In this document: positions 26,666 through 35,597 of the stretch, piece after piece | How the letters are laid out: every line of letters begins with the position of its first letter | How positions within the stretch are numbered: position 1 is the stretch's first letter | Assembly: GCF_947087965.1 (NCBI RefSeq) | Contig: NZ_CAMUES010000001.1 | Coordinates: forward strand, 372,001 to 436,000 | Origin: an uncultured Mobiluncus sp. | GTDB taxonomy: Bacteria; Actinomycetota; Actinomycetes; Actinomycetales; Actinomycetaceae | Reading direction: 5' to 3' | Length of the DNA: 64,000 nucleotides | Translations under genes and position numbers: made by a program | The notes under the pieces: generated by a model | The model's input: only the letters and a program-made list of their open reading frames with translations | What the model was told of the DNA's origin: nothing | The model's database searches: none

Positions 26666-26697
26666 AGCTGGCCGGATATCCGGTCAGCTTTCTTTTC
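26666..26697 (+). terminator. Intrinsic terminator between rpsO and pnp
   Basis: Stem AGCTGGCCGG / CCGGTCAGCT (26666-26689, one G-T pair) with loop ATAT, then TTCTTTTC. A partial terminator here would set the rpsO:pnp ratio. Confidence 0.8.
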
Positions 26698-26868
26698 ATG
26701 CCGGTATTTTCCGGCTGGTATATGTAGGAAATCCAGCGCTAATCGGTCCTCGGTAGTGGCCTCCTGGACTGCCGCAAGTGTCCTGGTTCGTCCGGTGAGG
26801 TTTGCGGAGAACCGGCCCAGTGGGCCTCGATCGATGACCGCCGCGCTGAACAAAGAGAGGGGGCTCCC

Positions 26869-29250
26869 TTGGAGGGACCCGAAATCACGGCGGCGGAAGC
26901 CGTCATCGACAATGGTAAATTTGGCAAGCGCGTCCTGCGCTTTGAAACGGGCCTTTTGGCTCAACAGGCTGCCGGTTCGGCAATGGTCACCCTGGATGGG
27001 GAAACCGTTGTGTTCGCAGCCACCACGGTTGGTAAGCAACCGAAAGATCAATTCGACTTTTTCCCCTTGACCGTAGACGTTGAGGAAAAGCAATACGCTG
27101 CGGGACGCATTCCCGGATCGTTCTTCCGGCGGGAAGGCCGCCCCGGTACCGAGGCTATCCTGGCGGCTCGCCTAATTGACCGCCCGCTGCGTCCGGCCTT
27201 CGTAAAAGGGCTGCGCAACGAGGTACAGGTTGTCGACACCGTCCTGTCAATCCACCCCGACCACGCTTATGACGTGGTGGCGATTAACGCCTCCTCGATG
27301 GCGACCCAACTGGCTGGTCTGCCTTTCTCTGGACCCATCGGCGGCACCCGCCTGGCCCTGATTGACGGGCAGTGGGTGGCGTTCCCGACCTACCCCGAGA
27401 TGGAACAATCCACGTTCAACATGGTCATTGCCGGTCGTGTCGTCAACGAGGGAACTCCCGAAGAAGACGTGGCCATCATGATGGTGGAAGCCGGCGGTGG
27501 CGAGTACGCCTGGGATCTGATTCAAGAGGGCAAACAGGCTCCAACTGAGGATGTTGTGGCCAGTGCGCTGGACGCGGCCAAGCCTTTTATTAAGGAACTG
27601 TGCCGTGCCCAATCCGAAGTGGCCGCCAAGGCTGCCAAGGAAACCCAAGAATATCCGCTGTTCCCCGACTACGAGGACAACCACTTTGAGGCGATGAAAG
27701 CCGAGGTGGAAACCGATTTGACCGCGGCTATCCAGATTGCTGACAAGCTGACTCGGGAGGACCGCGAGACCGAAATCCGCGATACCGCCATCGAGAAGCT
27801 CGCAGTGGAAGGCGGCGAGTTCGAGGAACAGGAAAAGGAACTGAAGGCCGCCTTTAAGGCTTTGGAAAAGAAGCTGGTGCGTGCCCGGGTGCTGCACGAA
27901 GGCAAACGTATCGACGGACGCGGGCTGAAGGACATCCGCTCTCTATCCGCTGAGGTCGAGGTGCTACCCCGGGTTCACGGCTCGGCTCTGTTCCAGCGCG
28001 GTGAGACCCAGGTTCTGGGTGTGACCACGCTGAATATGCTGCGCATGGAACAGCAGTTGGACAATCTGTCACCGCTGACGCACAAACGCTATATGCACCA
28101 GTACAACTTCCCGCCCTACTGCACCGGTGAGACCGGTCGGGTCGGTTCCCCCAAGCGCCGCGAGATTGGTCACGGACACCTGGCGGAGATGGCCCTGGAG
28201 CCGGTCATTCCGGCCCGCGAGGAGTTCCCCTACGCGATTCGCCAGGTCAGCGAGATTATGGGATCGAACGGTTCGTCCTCGATGGGTTCAGTTTGCGCCT
28301 CTACGCTGTCCCTGCTGAACGCTGGCGTGCCGCTGCGCGCCCCGATTGCCGGCATCGCGATGGGTCTGATGAGCGAACCGGGCGAAAACGGCACCCAGTT
28401 TGCGACCCTGACTGACATCTTGGGCGCGGAAGACGCTTTCGGTGACATGGACTTCAAGGTCGCCGGCACCAAGGACTTCATTACCGCCCTGCAGCTGGAC
28501 ACGAAACTTGACGGCATTCCCGCCGACGTTTTGAAGGGTGCCCTGGGTCAAGCCCGCGACGCTCGCCTAAAGATTCTGGACGTGATGCACGCCGCTATCG
28601 ACGGACCTGATGAACTGGCTCCGACCGCTCCGCGTATCCTCACCGTGAATATTCCGGTGGACAAGATTGGTGAGGTCATCGGCCCGAAAGGAAAGATGAT
28701 TAACCAGATTCAAGAGGATACCGGCGCTGAACTGACCATTGAGGACGACGGTACCGTCTACATCGGGGCGGATAACGGTCCGGCCGCGGAAGCCGCTCGT
28801 GACGCCGTGAACTCGATTGCGAACCCCCAGATGCCCGAGGTCGGCGAACGTTTCGTGGGTACCGTGGTGAAAACCACCACCTTCGGGGCGTTCATTTCCC
28901 TGACCCCCGGCAAGGACGGTTTGCTCCATATCTCCCAGATTCGTCGCCTGGTCGGCGGCAAACGTGTGGAAAACGTCGAGGACGTGCTCCAGGTCGGCCA
29001 GCAGGTTCAGGTCGAGGTAGCCGAAATCGACCAGCGCGGCAAGCTCTCCCTGCACGCGGTGGTGGACGATGAGGACGGCGAAACTGCCGCGGATTCGGGA
29101 TCTGAACAAAGCGAAACTTCTGAGACGCCCGACCCGCGCGACCGTGAACGCCGCGATCCGCGTGATAGCAGCGAACCGCGCCGTCCGCGGGAGCGGGCTC
29201 GGCGTCGGACGCATCGTGCCCGCAGCGAGGACGATCGCGACTTCTCCTAG
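26869..29250 (+). CDS. pnp: Polyribonucleotide nucleotidyltransferase (PNPase)
   Basis: 793-residue phosphorolytic 3'-5' exoribonuclease. Domain order: first RNase PH core, all-helical PNPase domain (about 240-330), second RNase PH core, KH domain ([21 protein letters not shown]) and S1 domain ([29 protein letters not shown], read in parts). The last 45 residues are an Arg/Glu/Asp-rich disordered tail. Start TTG 26869 is supported by AGGGGG five nt upstream. A hairpin (29279-29301) follows the stop without a U-tract. Confidence 0.97.
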   Translation: MEGPEITAAEAVIDNGKFGKRVLRFETGLLAQQAAGSAMVTLDGETVVFAATTVGKQPKDQFDFFPLTVDVEEKQYAAGRIPGSFFRREGRPGTEAILAARLIDRPLRPAFVKGLRNEVQVVDTVLSIHPDHAYDVVAINASSMATQLAGLPFSGPIGGTRLALIDGQWVAFPTYPEMEQSTFNMVIAGRVVNEGTPEEDVAIMMVEAGGGEYAWDLIQEGKQAPTEDVVASALDAAKPFIKELCRAQSEVAAKAAKETQEYPLFPDYEDNHFEAMKAEVETDLTAAIQIADKLTREDRETEIRDTAIEKLAVEGGEFEEQEKELKAAFKALEKKLVRARVLHEGKRIDGRGLKDIRSLSAEVEVLPRVHGSALFQRGETQVLGVTTLNMLRMEQQLDNLSPLTHKRYMHQYNFPPYCTGETGRVGSPKRREIGHGHLAEMALEPVIPAREEFPYAIRQVSEIMGSNGSSSMGSVCASTLSLLNAGVPLRAPIAGIAMGLMSEPGENGTQFATLTDILGAEDAFGDMDFKVAGTKDFITALQLDTKLDGIPADVLKGALGQARDARLKILDVMHAAIDGPDELAPTAPRILTVNIPVDKIGEVIGPKGKMINQIQEDTGAELTIEDDGTVYIGADNGPAAEAARDAVNSIANPQMPEVGERFVGTVVKTTTFGAFISLTPGKDGLLHISQIRRLVGGKRVENVEDVLQVGQQVQVEVAEIDQRGKLSLHAVVDDEDGETAADSGSEQSETSETPDPRDRERRDPRDSSEPRRPRERARRRTHRARSEDDRDFS

Positions 29251-29278
29251 AGTCCCGCTGTTGAAAGCTCTGGTGGCT

Positions 29279-29301
29279 CGGCGGGGGATATTCCCTCGCC
29301 G
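29279..29301 (+). terminator. Hairpin after pnp, weak terminator
   Basis: A GC-rich stem of about 10 bp between CGGCG and CGCCG arms with a 3-nt loop. No U-run follows, so it may only stabilise the pnp 3' end; the next gene could be co-transcribed. Confidence 0.45.
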
Positions 29302-29326
29302 GGTCACCTGCTAAAGGAGATTATCA

Positions 29327-30676
29327 ATGAACCCAGCTGGCACGTCTGGCGCGCCGTTTTTGCCAATTGTCCTCTCCGGCGACATTGGAACGTATGGTTA
29401 CGTACGCTCTTTCTATGAGAAATGGCACGTAAAGCCCCTAGTTGTCACTTCTATGGTGCTGGGGCCGATTCGTCACTCCCGATTGTTAAAGGTCATTCCT
29501 GTTGACGAGAGCGCTGCGGACCGGAACCATGCCGCATTTATTGAAAAACTCGTTCAGATGGGTCCCGAACTGGTGGCGCGTTACCCGGACACCCCGCTGG
29601 TATTGGTTGCGAACCAAGATACCCACGTGGTAAACATCCAGAAAAATGCCTCCCGTTTGTCTCCGTTTTATCGTTTTGCCTTCCCCAGCGTGGATGTCAT
29701 CGAACTGACCAATGACAAGGCGCATTTCGCGCAGGCTGCGGAAAAGCACGGGCTGCGAGTTCCCACTACTCTGGAGCTCAATCTTGATGCTGGAACGACC
29801 GCGCTGATGGATGCCATCACCGAAACCTTGGGGGACAAATACCCGCTGATTATCAAGCCGTGCCAGTCCTACGGCTACGAACGGCTGTCTTGGCCGGGCA
29901 AATCTAAGGTTTATACAGCTGACAATCCGCGCCGGGCGCAAGCGATTCTAGAGGAACTGGAAACGCATACTGCCGGGAACCCGGACGCGCGCCGATTCGT
30001 GGCCCAGCCGCGGGTATCCGGAAATGACACACACAACCTGTCCATTACGGTGTACGTGGACGCGGACAAACGGGTTAGTTTCCTGGGGTCGGCTCATGTG
30101 CTGCTGGAAGACCATGTCCCGACCGCCCTGGGCAATCCTGCCGCGATGATTACGGAAAGCTACCCGGATTTGTATCGTCAAGCCAGTGATTTCCTGACCG
30201 GCATCGGCTGGCACGGGTTCGCAAACTTTGATGTCAAGGTAGACAGTGCTACCGGCGAGGCCTATTTCTTTGAGGTCAACCCCCGTATCGGCCGGAACCT
30301 GTATTACAACACTGCTGCCGGAAACAATCCGCTACCAGCTTTGATTAATGACCTCATCTACCGCCAGCCCACGGAGCCGGCGACACACTTTGACACGATT
30401 CTCTATACCGTGCTGCCGATACGGCTGATTTTGAAATACACGACGGGTCAGGTGCGCCGCCAAGTCCAGTCGCTGCACCGGGCGGGCCAGGTCTTTAATC
30501 CGTTGCTGGCCCCGGCAGAAAGGCAGTTTTCCCTGCGATACCTGCGGCGTCGTCTCTATGTGTGGATTTCCACCCAGCGGCATTGGTCGAAGTTCAAGCA
30601 TAACTATCCGCTGGAAGCGCTGCAGGCAGACGGGCGCGACTCTTTCGATACCGCCGGGCTGCGCGCGCAACGCTAA
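29327..30676 (+). CDS. ATP-grasp carboxylate-amine ligase, possibly D-aspartate ligase-like
   Basis: 449-residue cytosolic enzyme with an ATP-grasp fold. PLIIKPCQSYGYERL holds the nucleotide-binding lysine, and GWHGFANFDVKVDSATGEAYFFEVNPRIGRN (in parts) has the metal-binding Asp/Glu/Asn residues. Such enzymes join a carboxylate and an amine by way of an acyl-phosphate. Similar actinobacterial and lactic-acid-bacterial proteins include D-aspartate ligases that add the peptidoglycan cross-bridge residue. That assignment is an inference, and other ligase roles are equally possible. ATG 29327 follows AAAGGAGA. Confidence 0.72.
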   Translation: MNPAGTSGAPFLPIVLSGDIGTYGYVRSFYEKWHVKPLVVTSMVLGPIRHSRLLKVIPVDESAADRNHAAFIEKLVQMGPELVARYPDTPLVLVANQDTHVVNIQKNASRLSPFYRFAFPSVDVIELTNDKAHFAQAAEKHGLRVPTTLELNLDAGTTALMDAITETLGDKYPLIIKPCQSYGYERLSWPGKSKVYTADNPRRAQAILEELETHTAGNPDARRFVAQPRVSGNDTHNLSITVYVDADKRVSFLGSAHVLLEDHVPTALGNPAAMITESYPDLYRQASDFLTGIGWHGFANFDVKVDSATGEAYFFEVNPRIGRNLYYNTAAGNNPLPALINDLIYRQPTEPATHFDTILYTVLPIRLILKYTTGQVRRQVQSLHRAGQVFNPLLAPAERQFSLRYLRRRLYVWISTQRHWSKFKHNYPLEALQADGRDSFDTAGLRAQR

Positions 30677-30686
30677 CCTCCGCTCT

Positions 30687-30944
30687 CTAGCGGCGGTATT
30701 CCGCGAGGGCGCTGATGAGCAAGGCGACTCCAGAGGTCCCGAATATCAGCAAAATCAGCGCCCACAGCGACACCACGACGCCCAGGGCGGACCCGAAAAC
30801 AATCAACCCAATCAGGATAAATACCACGCTGAAAGCGATGGCGGCCAGGCTGCGATGTTCACGGCGGGGTTCCAAGGGTGGTTCCGGTGTTTTCTCTGGC
30901 TCCAAGTTGGGGGAGAGGGAGATGGTTTCTGTTGTGTTTTCCAT
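30687..30944 (-). CDS. Small two-helix membrane protein of the PspC locus
   Basis: 85-residue protein with a Pro/Glu-rich N-terminal 33 residues and two hydrophobic helices (about 36-56 and 60-80), ending in a short charged tail. I start it at ATG 30944 because AGGTG is 6 nt upstream; GTG 30953 is an alternative. It follows the large membrane protein by 12 bp and probably shares its transcript. I do not recognise a family. Location suggests a role with the PspC/sensor system. Confidence 0.65.
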   Translation of the reverse strand: MENTTETISLSPNLEPEKTPEPPLEPRREHRSLAAIAFSVVFILIGLIVFGSALGVVVSLWALILLIFGTSGVALLISALAEYRR

Positions 30945-30956
30945 AGTTGTCACCTG

Positions 30957-32870
30957 TTAATTGTTCTCAATGCTGGGGGCTTGGTACGGGGAAGGTGCCG
31001 TGGGTGTATCCGGAGGAATCGGCGTGGCTGGTATGCTCGGTGTCCCGTTGGGCATTCCGGAGGAACGCGGGGTTCCGTTTACGGGGTCAAACAGGTTATC
31101 GCCGGGTTTCCACTTGCTGCCACCGGGCTGGAACAGGTCGTTAAACCCGTCTTGGTTGATGTCCTTCCACGGACCGGCCTTGCCTGCATGAATGTCAGCG
31201 AGGGTTAATGTGTTGTCTATGTTCAGTTCAGATACGTCTTGTCCGCCCAGTGCTATAGGCTCACCCTCAATTCCGTCGGGCTTATTAATCTCGATAGTTC
31301 CGTTCCCGGACACGGCACGGCGGCGAAACTCTCGGAGTGCGGTGCTACTTTCGTTTTCAGAGCCGACCTCGGTGCTGTTGTATTCTTCCAAATCGGCAGT
31401 CATCAAATCCCGGCCATTCAACACATAGTTGACCAAGAAATGCCCGTCAGGTAGCACCGCCCCGTTCCATAAATCCACAGGGGGACGTTCATAGAGCGAC
31501 ACGGTTCCGTGTGCCAGGTTGATCTCGATGGTTTGGGGTTTCGTCTCGATGTTTCGCGAGCCGTCAGATAGCGGAACATCGTGGCGAATTTTTAGTTTCG
31601 TCACATCCGAACTGCCCAGACTGATGTTTGCGGCCTCATATTCCTTGGTCCGATCCACGAACTCCACGCGCTGATTGCCGTCCATAGTGAAATATTGCGG
31701 ACGGTGTTTTTCAACGGATGAGGACTGTAAAAAGGTTTCGCTCATGTCCCATTTGCTGTCTTTCAGGGTGGAAGTCGTCACGTTGCCCTGGGCTAAGTTG
31801 ATTTCCAGGTCAACGTTTTGCTCCGGGAGCGTATAAATCGAAACATTCCCGTTTGCCAAATTGACTTTGATGGGTTTCCCCGGGGTGGTGGCACGCAGGT
31901 CGATGTCCGCGCTGCCCCGCAGGGCGCTGAGTTCATCGCCGGGGCGTAAATCATTGCTCTGGTAGTTAAATGTTTCGGGAAGATCGCCCCAGTCGATGCT
32001 GGAACGCAGCTCGCGCAGCTGGGGCATCACGGACATTCCCACTGTTGCCAGAGGCAGCGTCACGAACAAAATCACCAGCGGAGTGACGACGGCGAGCCAG
32101 CCCGTCCGTCGCTTTTGCAGAGCTGTCACCAGCATGCCGCCTCCCAGCACCATCGTCATCAGACCGACAATCAAAAGCCCAGAGCTTAGCGGATCAAGTA
32201 CCCCTAACAGGGGCAGCAGGATGCCGGTGAAAATCGACAGCAGGACTAACCCGCCGACGGTGAGACTGAGGGTGCGGCTCGGTCCGGGAATGCGTGGCGC
32301 CAGAATACCCGCCGGCTGAGCAGACCCGGTCGAGGTGGTACTGGTGGGAGTTGCGAAGCCAGCAGCGGGGACGGTAAAGCTCGGGTTTGGAGCCGCAAAG
32401 TTGGTGGCGGGCGCCGCAAAGCCGGTGGTTGGCGGGGTAAAGCCAGTGGTGGGTGCTTCGGGGAAAGCGGAGTCATTGTGAATGCCATCCGCGGGAGTTG
32501 ATCCGGCAGGCGCGGCTGCCTGGGGGGTGGAAACGAAGCCAGTGGGACCGGGAACGTAAGTGTTTACGGCTGGCAGAGCACCGGCCTTGTTCCGGTTCGC
32601 AAAGTGAACAATGACCAGCACCACCACGGCTAGGGGCGCCAGCAGTAGGCACAAAACCATGAGTAGTATGAAAAAGACAGCGAGCATATCTCCGAAATCG
32701 CTCCCGCCGTCCCAAATGTCAAAAATGTTGAACAGGAAAATACCTTGGGGCAGCATCCGCATCGCCCCGAAAAACATCAACAGAATCGAGCCGGCGACGC
32801 CACCGCCTTGGTTGGGTAAGCCGGCGCGCCAATCGGTCCACAAGCTGCGTCCGGTAGTTTGGCTAGGCAT
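30957..32870 (-). CDS. LiaF/PspC-associated membrane protein, apparently the detached C-terminal part of a PspC fusion
   Basis: 637-residue open frame beginning at ATG 32870. It has two membrane helices near residues 25-95, a Pro/Ala/Thr-rich linker with repeated GFxxP units, and four more helices at about 200-290. The long beta-rich C-terminal region has LANGNVSIYTLPEQNVDLEINLAQGNVTT-type repeats (quoted in parts) and a calcium-loop-like DINQDGFND. The same reading frame continues upstream through a TAG at 32877-32879 into the PspC gene. This suggests one ancestral protein of about 807 codons. The ATG has no obvious ribosome-binding site, which supports that view. PspC/LiaF proteins sense envelope stress. 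Confidence 0.72.
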   Translation of the reverse strand: MPSQTTGRSLWTDWRAGLPNQGGGVAGSILLMFFGAMRMLPQGIFLFNIFDIWDGGSDFGDMLAVFFILLMVLCLLLAPLAVVVLVIVHFANRNKAGALPAVNTYVPGPTGFVSTPQAAAPAGSTPADGIHNDSAFPEAPTTGFTPPTTGFAAPATNFAAPNPSFTVPAAGFATPTSTTSTGSAQPAGILAPRIPGPSRTLSLTVGGLVLLSIFTGILLPLLGVLDPLSSGLLIVGLMTMVLGGGMLVTALQKRRTGWLAVVTPLVILFVTLPLATVGMSVMPQLRELRSSIDWGDLPETFNYQSNDLRPGDELSALRGSADIDLRATTPGKPIKVNLANGNVSIYTLPEQNVDLEINLAQGNVTTSTLKDSKWDMSETFLQSSSVEKHRPQYFTMDGNQRVEFVDRTKEYEAANISLGSSDVTKLKIRHDVPLSDGSRNIETKPQTIEINLAHGTVSLYERPPVDLWNGAVLPDGHFLVNYVLNGRDLMTADLEEYNSTEVGSENESSTALREFRRRAVSGNGTIEINKPDGIEGEPIALGGQDVSELNIDNTLTLADIHAGKAGPWKDINQDGFNDLFQPGGSKWKPGDNLFDPVNGTPRSSGMPNGTPSIPATPIPPDTPTAPSPYQAPSIENN

Positions 32871-32876
32871 CCACAG

Positions 32877-33380
32877 CTACAGCGCCCCGTAAAGCAGGGG
32901 AATGAATCCAAAGAACAGCAAACCGACCACTGCTAAACCGCGCACAATTACGGGGTCGATGTTCAGGCGTGAGGCAATTCCCGCACAAACTCCGCCAATA
33001 ACCCGGTTATTCGACCGCATCCACGCCTGTCCGGTGGAATCCGGGCCTCCGGGGTAGCCTCCCATGCCCGCTGTTCCATAGTTTGTGCCATTGTTCGGGA
33101 AACTACCCGACCCAGGGTAGCCCCCGGAGCCGTAGTTCGAGTTGCCCTGATACGACGCTCCTGGGTTAGGTGCCTGTGAGTTAGGGGTTCCCTGGTGAGG
33201 AGCGTTAAAACCGGCATTACCTGCTCCGTTGGGGCCCGCGGAACTAGAGGGGGCCGCCCCGGCAGCCGCGGAAACGTTCGCAGTCGCGTTCCCTCCGGCA
33301 GTCTCGCCCCCGTGGGAAGTCTCACCTCCGGAGGGCAGAACTGAGTCTGTTGTTTGTTCTGGGTTCATGTTTTCGTCCAT
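32877..33380 (-). CDS. PspC-domain protein interrupted by an in-frame stop
   Basis: 167 residues: a long Gly/Ser/Asn-rich disordered N-terminus of about 115 residues, then a PspC domain (RVIGGVCAGIASRLNIDPVIVR) that stops at PLLYGAL, a few residues before the domain normally ends. The next codons after TAG, in the same frame, read L-W-M-P-S, which would complete the domain. The PspC domain of the kinase gene at 33494 reads LLYAWLWIFVP, with Trp at the matching position; TGG to TAG is one substitution. It is divergent from the kinase gene. Confidence 0.78.
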   Translation of the reverse strand: MDENMNPEQTTDSVLPSGGETSHGGETAGGNATANVSAAAGAAPSSSAGPNGAGNAGFNAPHQGTPNSQAPNPGASYQGNSNYGSGGYPGSGSFPNNGTNYGTAGMGGYPGGPDSTGQAWMRSNNRVIGGVCAGIASRLNIDPVIVRGLAVVGLLFFGFIPLLYGAL

Positions 33381-33425
33381 GTTTCCATCATTGCCGCTGT
33401 CGCGCCCGGCGGCTATGGGGGTTAT

Positions 33426-33455
33426 CCCTGATTTGTCCCTGATTAATCCCTTAAG
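33426..33455. promoter_or_regulatory. Phased direct repeats in the PspC divergent promoter region
   Basis: CCCTGATT occurs at 33426-33433 and again at 33437-33444, and a partial third copy CCCTTAA starts at 33448, a period of 11 bp (one helical turn). It lies between the divergent PspC gene and the PspC-kinase gene, so it is a candidate binding site for the LuxR-type regulator of this locus. Confidence 0.4.
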
Positions 33456-33493
33456 TGGGGCGAAGCCCCGTGAAACCGTGGCAAACTGGATTT

Positions 33494-34753
33494 ATGGCAA
33501 CGTTTGATGCAGCCCCCCTCGCGCGCCCTCCGCTACGCCGCCCGCTACCCGGGACGGTCCCGTCCGGTAAAGACGGGGTTTTGGCTGGGGTAGCCGCAGG
33601 GCTGGCGCTGCATCTGGGAATGCCGCTGTGGCTGGTACGGCTAATCTTGGTGGTTTTAGCCCCCACCGGGGTCAGCATTCTGCTCTACGCCTGGTTGTGG
33701 ATTTTTGTGCCACGGGGAAACCCCGGGGTCGAGGCGGGGATGCCATTTACCGGAGATTCACGGCTGGCTAATCCTAATGCGCAGCTCAAGGGGCATTTTG
33801 GCAGCAATGACCGCTGGCAAAACGTGACGGTTCCGGCAATTTTGTTGGCACTGGGGTTGATTACCATAGCCGTACTTGGTGCCTATTCCGGCCCGAAAAT
33901 CATGAGCGATTTACGTCCCCTCATTGCAATCGTCATCCTCATCACCGGCATTACCCTCATCTGGGTCGGGGCTTCGGCAGGGGCATCTCTGAACGAGTTG
34001 CGAATGGGGCGATTCCTGGGCTTTGCCATTCCGGGAGCCCTCCTGGTGATTTTTGCGGTCATGTTCGGATTTTCCGGAACCATAAGCTTGGGGGACGCAC
34101 TGCGTGGGGGACTCATCACCCTAGTAGTCCTCGCGGTGTTGAGCTTGGCCGTTTTGCCGCTTTGGGCGCGGTTTTGGATGTCTTACAAGGCGTCTTTGGC
34201 CGAGCAGACTCGCCAAACTGTCCGCGCCGATATGGCCGCTCACCTGCACGATTCAGTGCTGCAAACCCTCGCGCTGATTCGTGCGCGGGCCGACGATGCC
34301 CCGGAAGTTGCGAAACTAGCCCGCGCCGAGGAACGTCAGTTGCGCTCTTGGCTTTACGAAGATCGGGGCCACGCGGACGCATCTCTGTCCCAAATTATCA
34401 AGGAGCTGGCCGGCGAAATTGAGGACCGCTACGGAGTGGTTTTGGACACGGTCACGGTGGGCGACGCGGTTCCGGGACCGTGGTCCGAGCCGCTGGTGGC
34501 GGCGACCCGGGAAGCCTTGACAAACGCGGCTCGCCACGGGAAGCCTCCGTTTTCGGTCTATCTGGAAATCGGGACAGACGCGGTGGAATGCTTCGTGCGC
34601 GATCACGGCACCGGATTCGACCTTGCGGCAATTCCGGAAGGGCATCAAGGCGTGAAACATTCCATTATTGAGAGGTTGGAGCGCCACGGCGGCACCGCGA
34701 CCATTCGGTCGGGACCCAGCGGCTGCGAGGTCGCGATGAAAGTGCCCCACTAA
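33494..34753 (+). CDS. PspC-domain sensor histidine kinase (NarL-type partner)
   Basis: 419-residue membrane kinase. An N-terminal PspC domain (about 25-75: GVLAGVAAGLALHLGMPLWLVR) is followed by three or four membrane helices (about 115-230). The HisKA_3 region has the phospho-acceptor in AHLHDSVLQTLALI, then an HATPase domain (EALTNAARHGKPPF and DHGTGFDL). It should sense envelope state and phosphorylate the adjacent LuxR-type regulator. ATG 33494 has no Shine-Dalgarno but lies 6 nt after CAAACT (33482-33487), suggesting a leaderless mRNA. Next gene 40 bp downstream. Confidence 0.9.
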   Translation: MATFDAAPLARPPLRRPLPGTVPSGKDGVLAGVAAGLALHLGMPLWLVRLILVVLAPTGVSILLYAWLWIFVPRGNPGVEAGMPFTGDSRLANPNAQLKGHFGSNDRWQNVTVPAILLALGLITIAVLGAYSGPKIMSDLRPLIAIVILITGITLIWVGASAGASLNELRMGRFLGFAIPGALLVIFAVMFGFSGTISLGDALRGGLITLVVLAVLSLAVLPLWARFWMSYKASLAEQTRQTVRADMAAHLHDSVLQTLALIRARADDAPEVAKLARAEERQLRSWLYEDRGHADASLSQIIKELAGEIEDRYGVVLDTVTVGDAVPGPWSEPLVAATREALTNAARHGKPPFSVYLEIGTDAVECFVRDHGTGFDLAAIPEGHQGVKHSIIERLERHGGTATIRSGPSGCEVAMKVPH

Positions 34754-34793
34754 ACTGGGGACAACTGAGGGGAAAACTGAGGGAGGACAATCG

Positions 34794-35495
34794 ATGAGTG
34801 ACGGAAACGCGAACCCAGCCGCTGCGGGGGAAAACCCGAAGCGTCCCATTTCGGTGCTGGTCATTGACGATCACGGACTGTTCCGGGCAGGAGTGATTGC
34901 GGAACTGAGCAAATACCCTGATGAAGTCCAAGTCGCGGGGGAGGCGGAGAGCGTGGAGGACGCTATTGCCGCAGTCCGCCAGGCCACTCCCGCGGTGGCA
35001 TTGCTGGACGTGCATCTGCCGGGCGGTCATGGCGGCGGGGGCGCAGAAGTTGCGGCGGCGTGCATGGGGGTGCCGACCCGGTTCCTGGCGCTGTCGGTGT
35101 CTGATGCCGCCGAAGACGTGGTGGCGGTTATTCGGGCGGGAGCCCGCGGCTACGTAACCAAAACTATTGCCACGCCTGACTTGGTTGATGCCATCGTCCG
35201 GGTGGCGGGGGGAGACGCAGCTTTCTCACCACGACTGGCAGGCTTTGTGCTGGATGCGTTCGGGGCGGCGCGTACTGACATGGTGGGCACCGATTCCGAA
35301 CTCGATTCCCTCACGGAGCGCGAGTTTGAAGTTATGCGCCTCATCGCGCGCGGTTTCGCTTACAAAGAAATCGCCTCTGAACTGTATATTTCGGTGAAGA
35401 CCGTCGAATCTCACGTGTCCTCCGTGTTGCGCAAACTGCAGCTGTCCAATCGTTACGAACTGTCTAAATGGGCTCAAGACCGGCGCATCGGTTGA
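34794..35495 (+). CDS. LuxR/NarL-family response regulator
   Basis: 233-residue regulator. The receiver domain has VLVIDDHGLFRAG, the phospho-acceptor Asp in LLDVHLPGG and KTI as the switch lysine region. The C-terminal helix-turn-helix is LTEREFEVMRLIARGFAYKEIASELYISVKTVESHVSSVLRKL (read in parts). With the PspC kinase it forms a two-component system like LiaRS or the actinobacterial PspC-linked pairs, probably acting on the divergent PspC/membrane-protein operon. ATG 34794 follows GGGAGGA. Confidence 0.93.
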   Translation: MSDGNANPAAAGENPKRPISVLVIDDHGLFRAGVIAELSKYPDEVQVAGEAESVEDAIAAVRQATPAVALLDVHLPGGHGGGGAEVAAACMGVPTRFLALSVSDAAEDVVAVIRAGARGYVTKTIATPDLVDAIVRVAGGDAAFSPRLAGFVLDAFGAARTDMVGTDSELDSLTEREFEVMRLIARGFAYKEIASELYISVKTVESHVSSVLRKLQLSNRYELSKWAQDRRIG

Positions 35496-35597
35496 AGGGG
35501 CGGGGAAACCTCCCGGGGAGCGCCGCAAGGTGAAGTGAACGGCTGCGAGATGATAACGTAAAGGCGCAATTGTTATCGGGATAGAAAAGGATTATTG

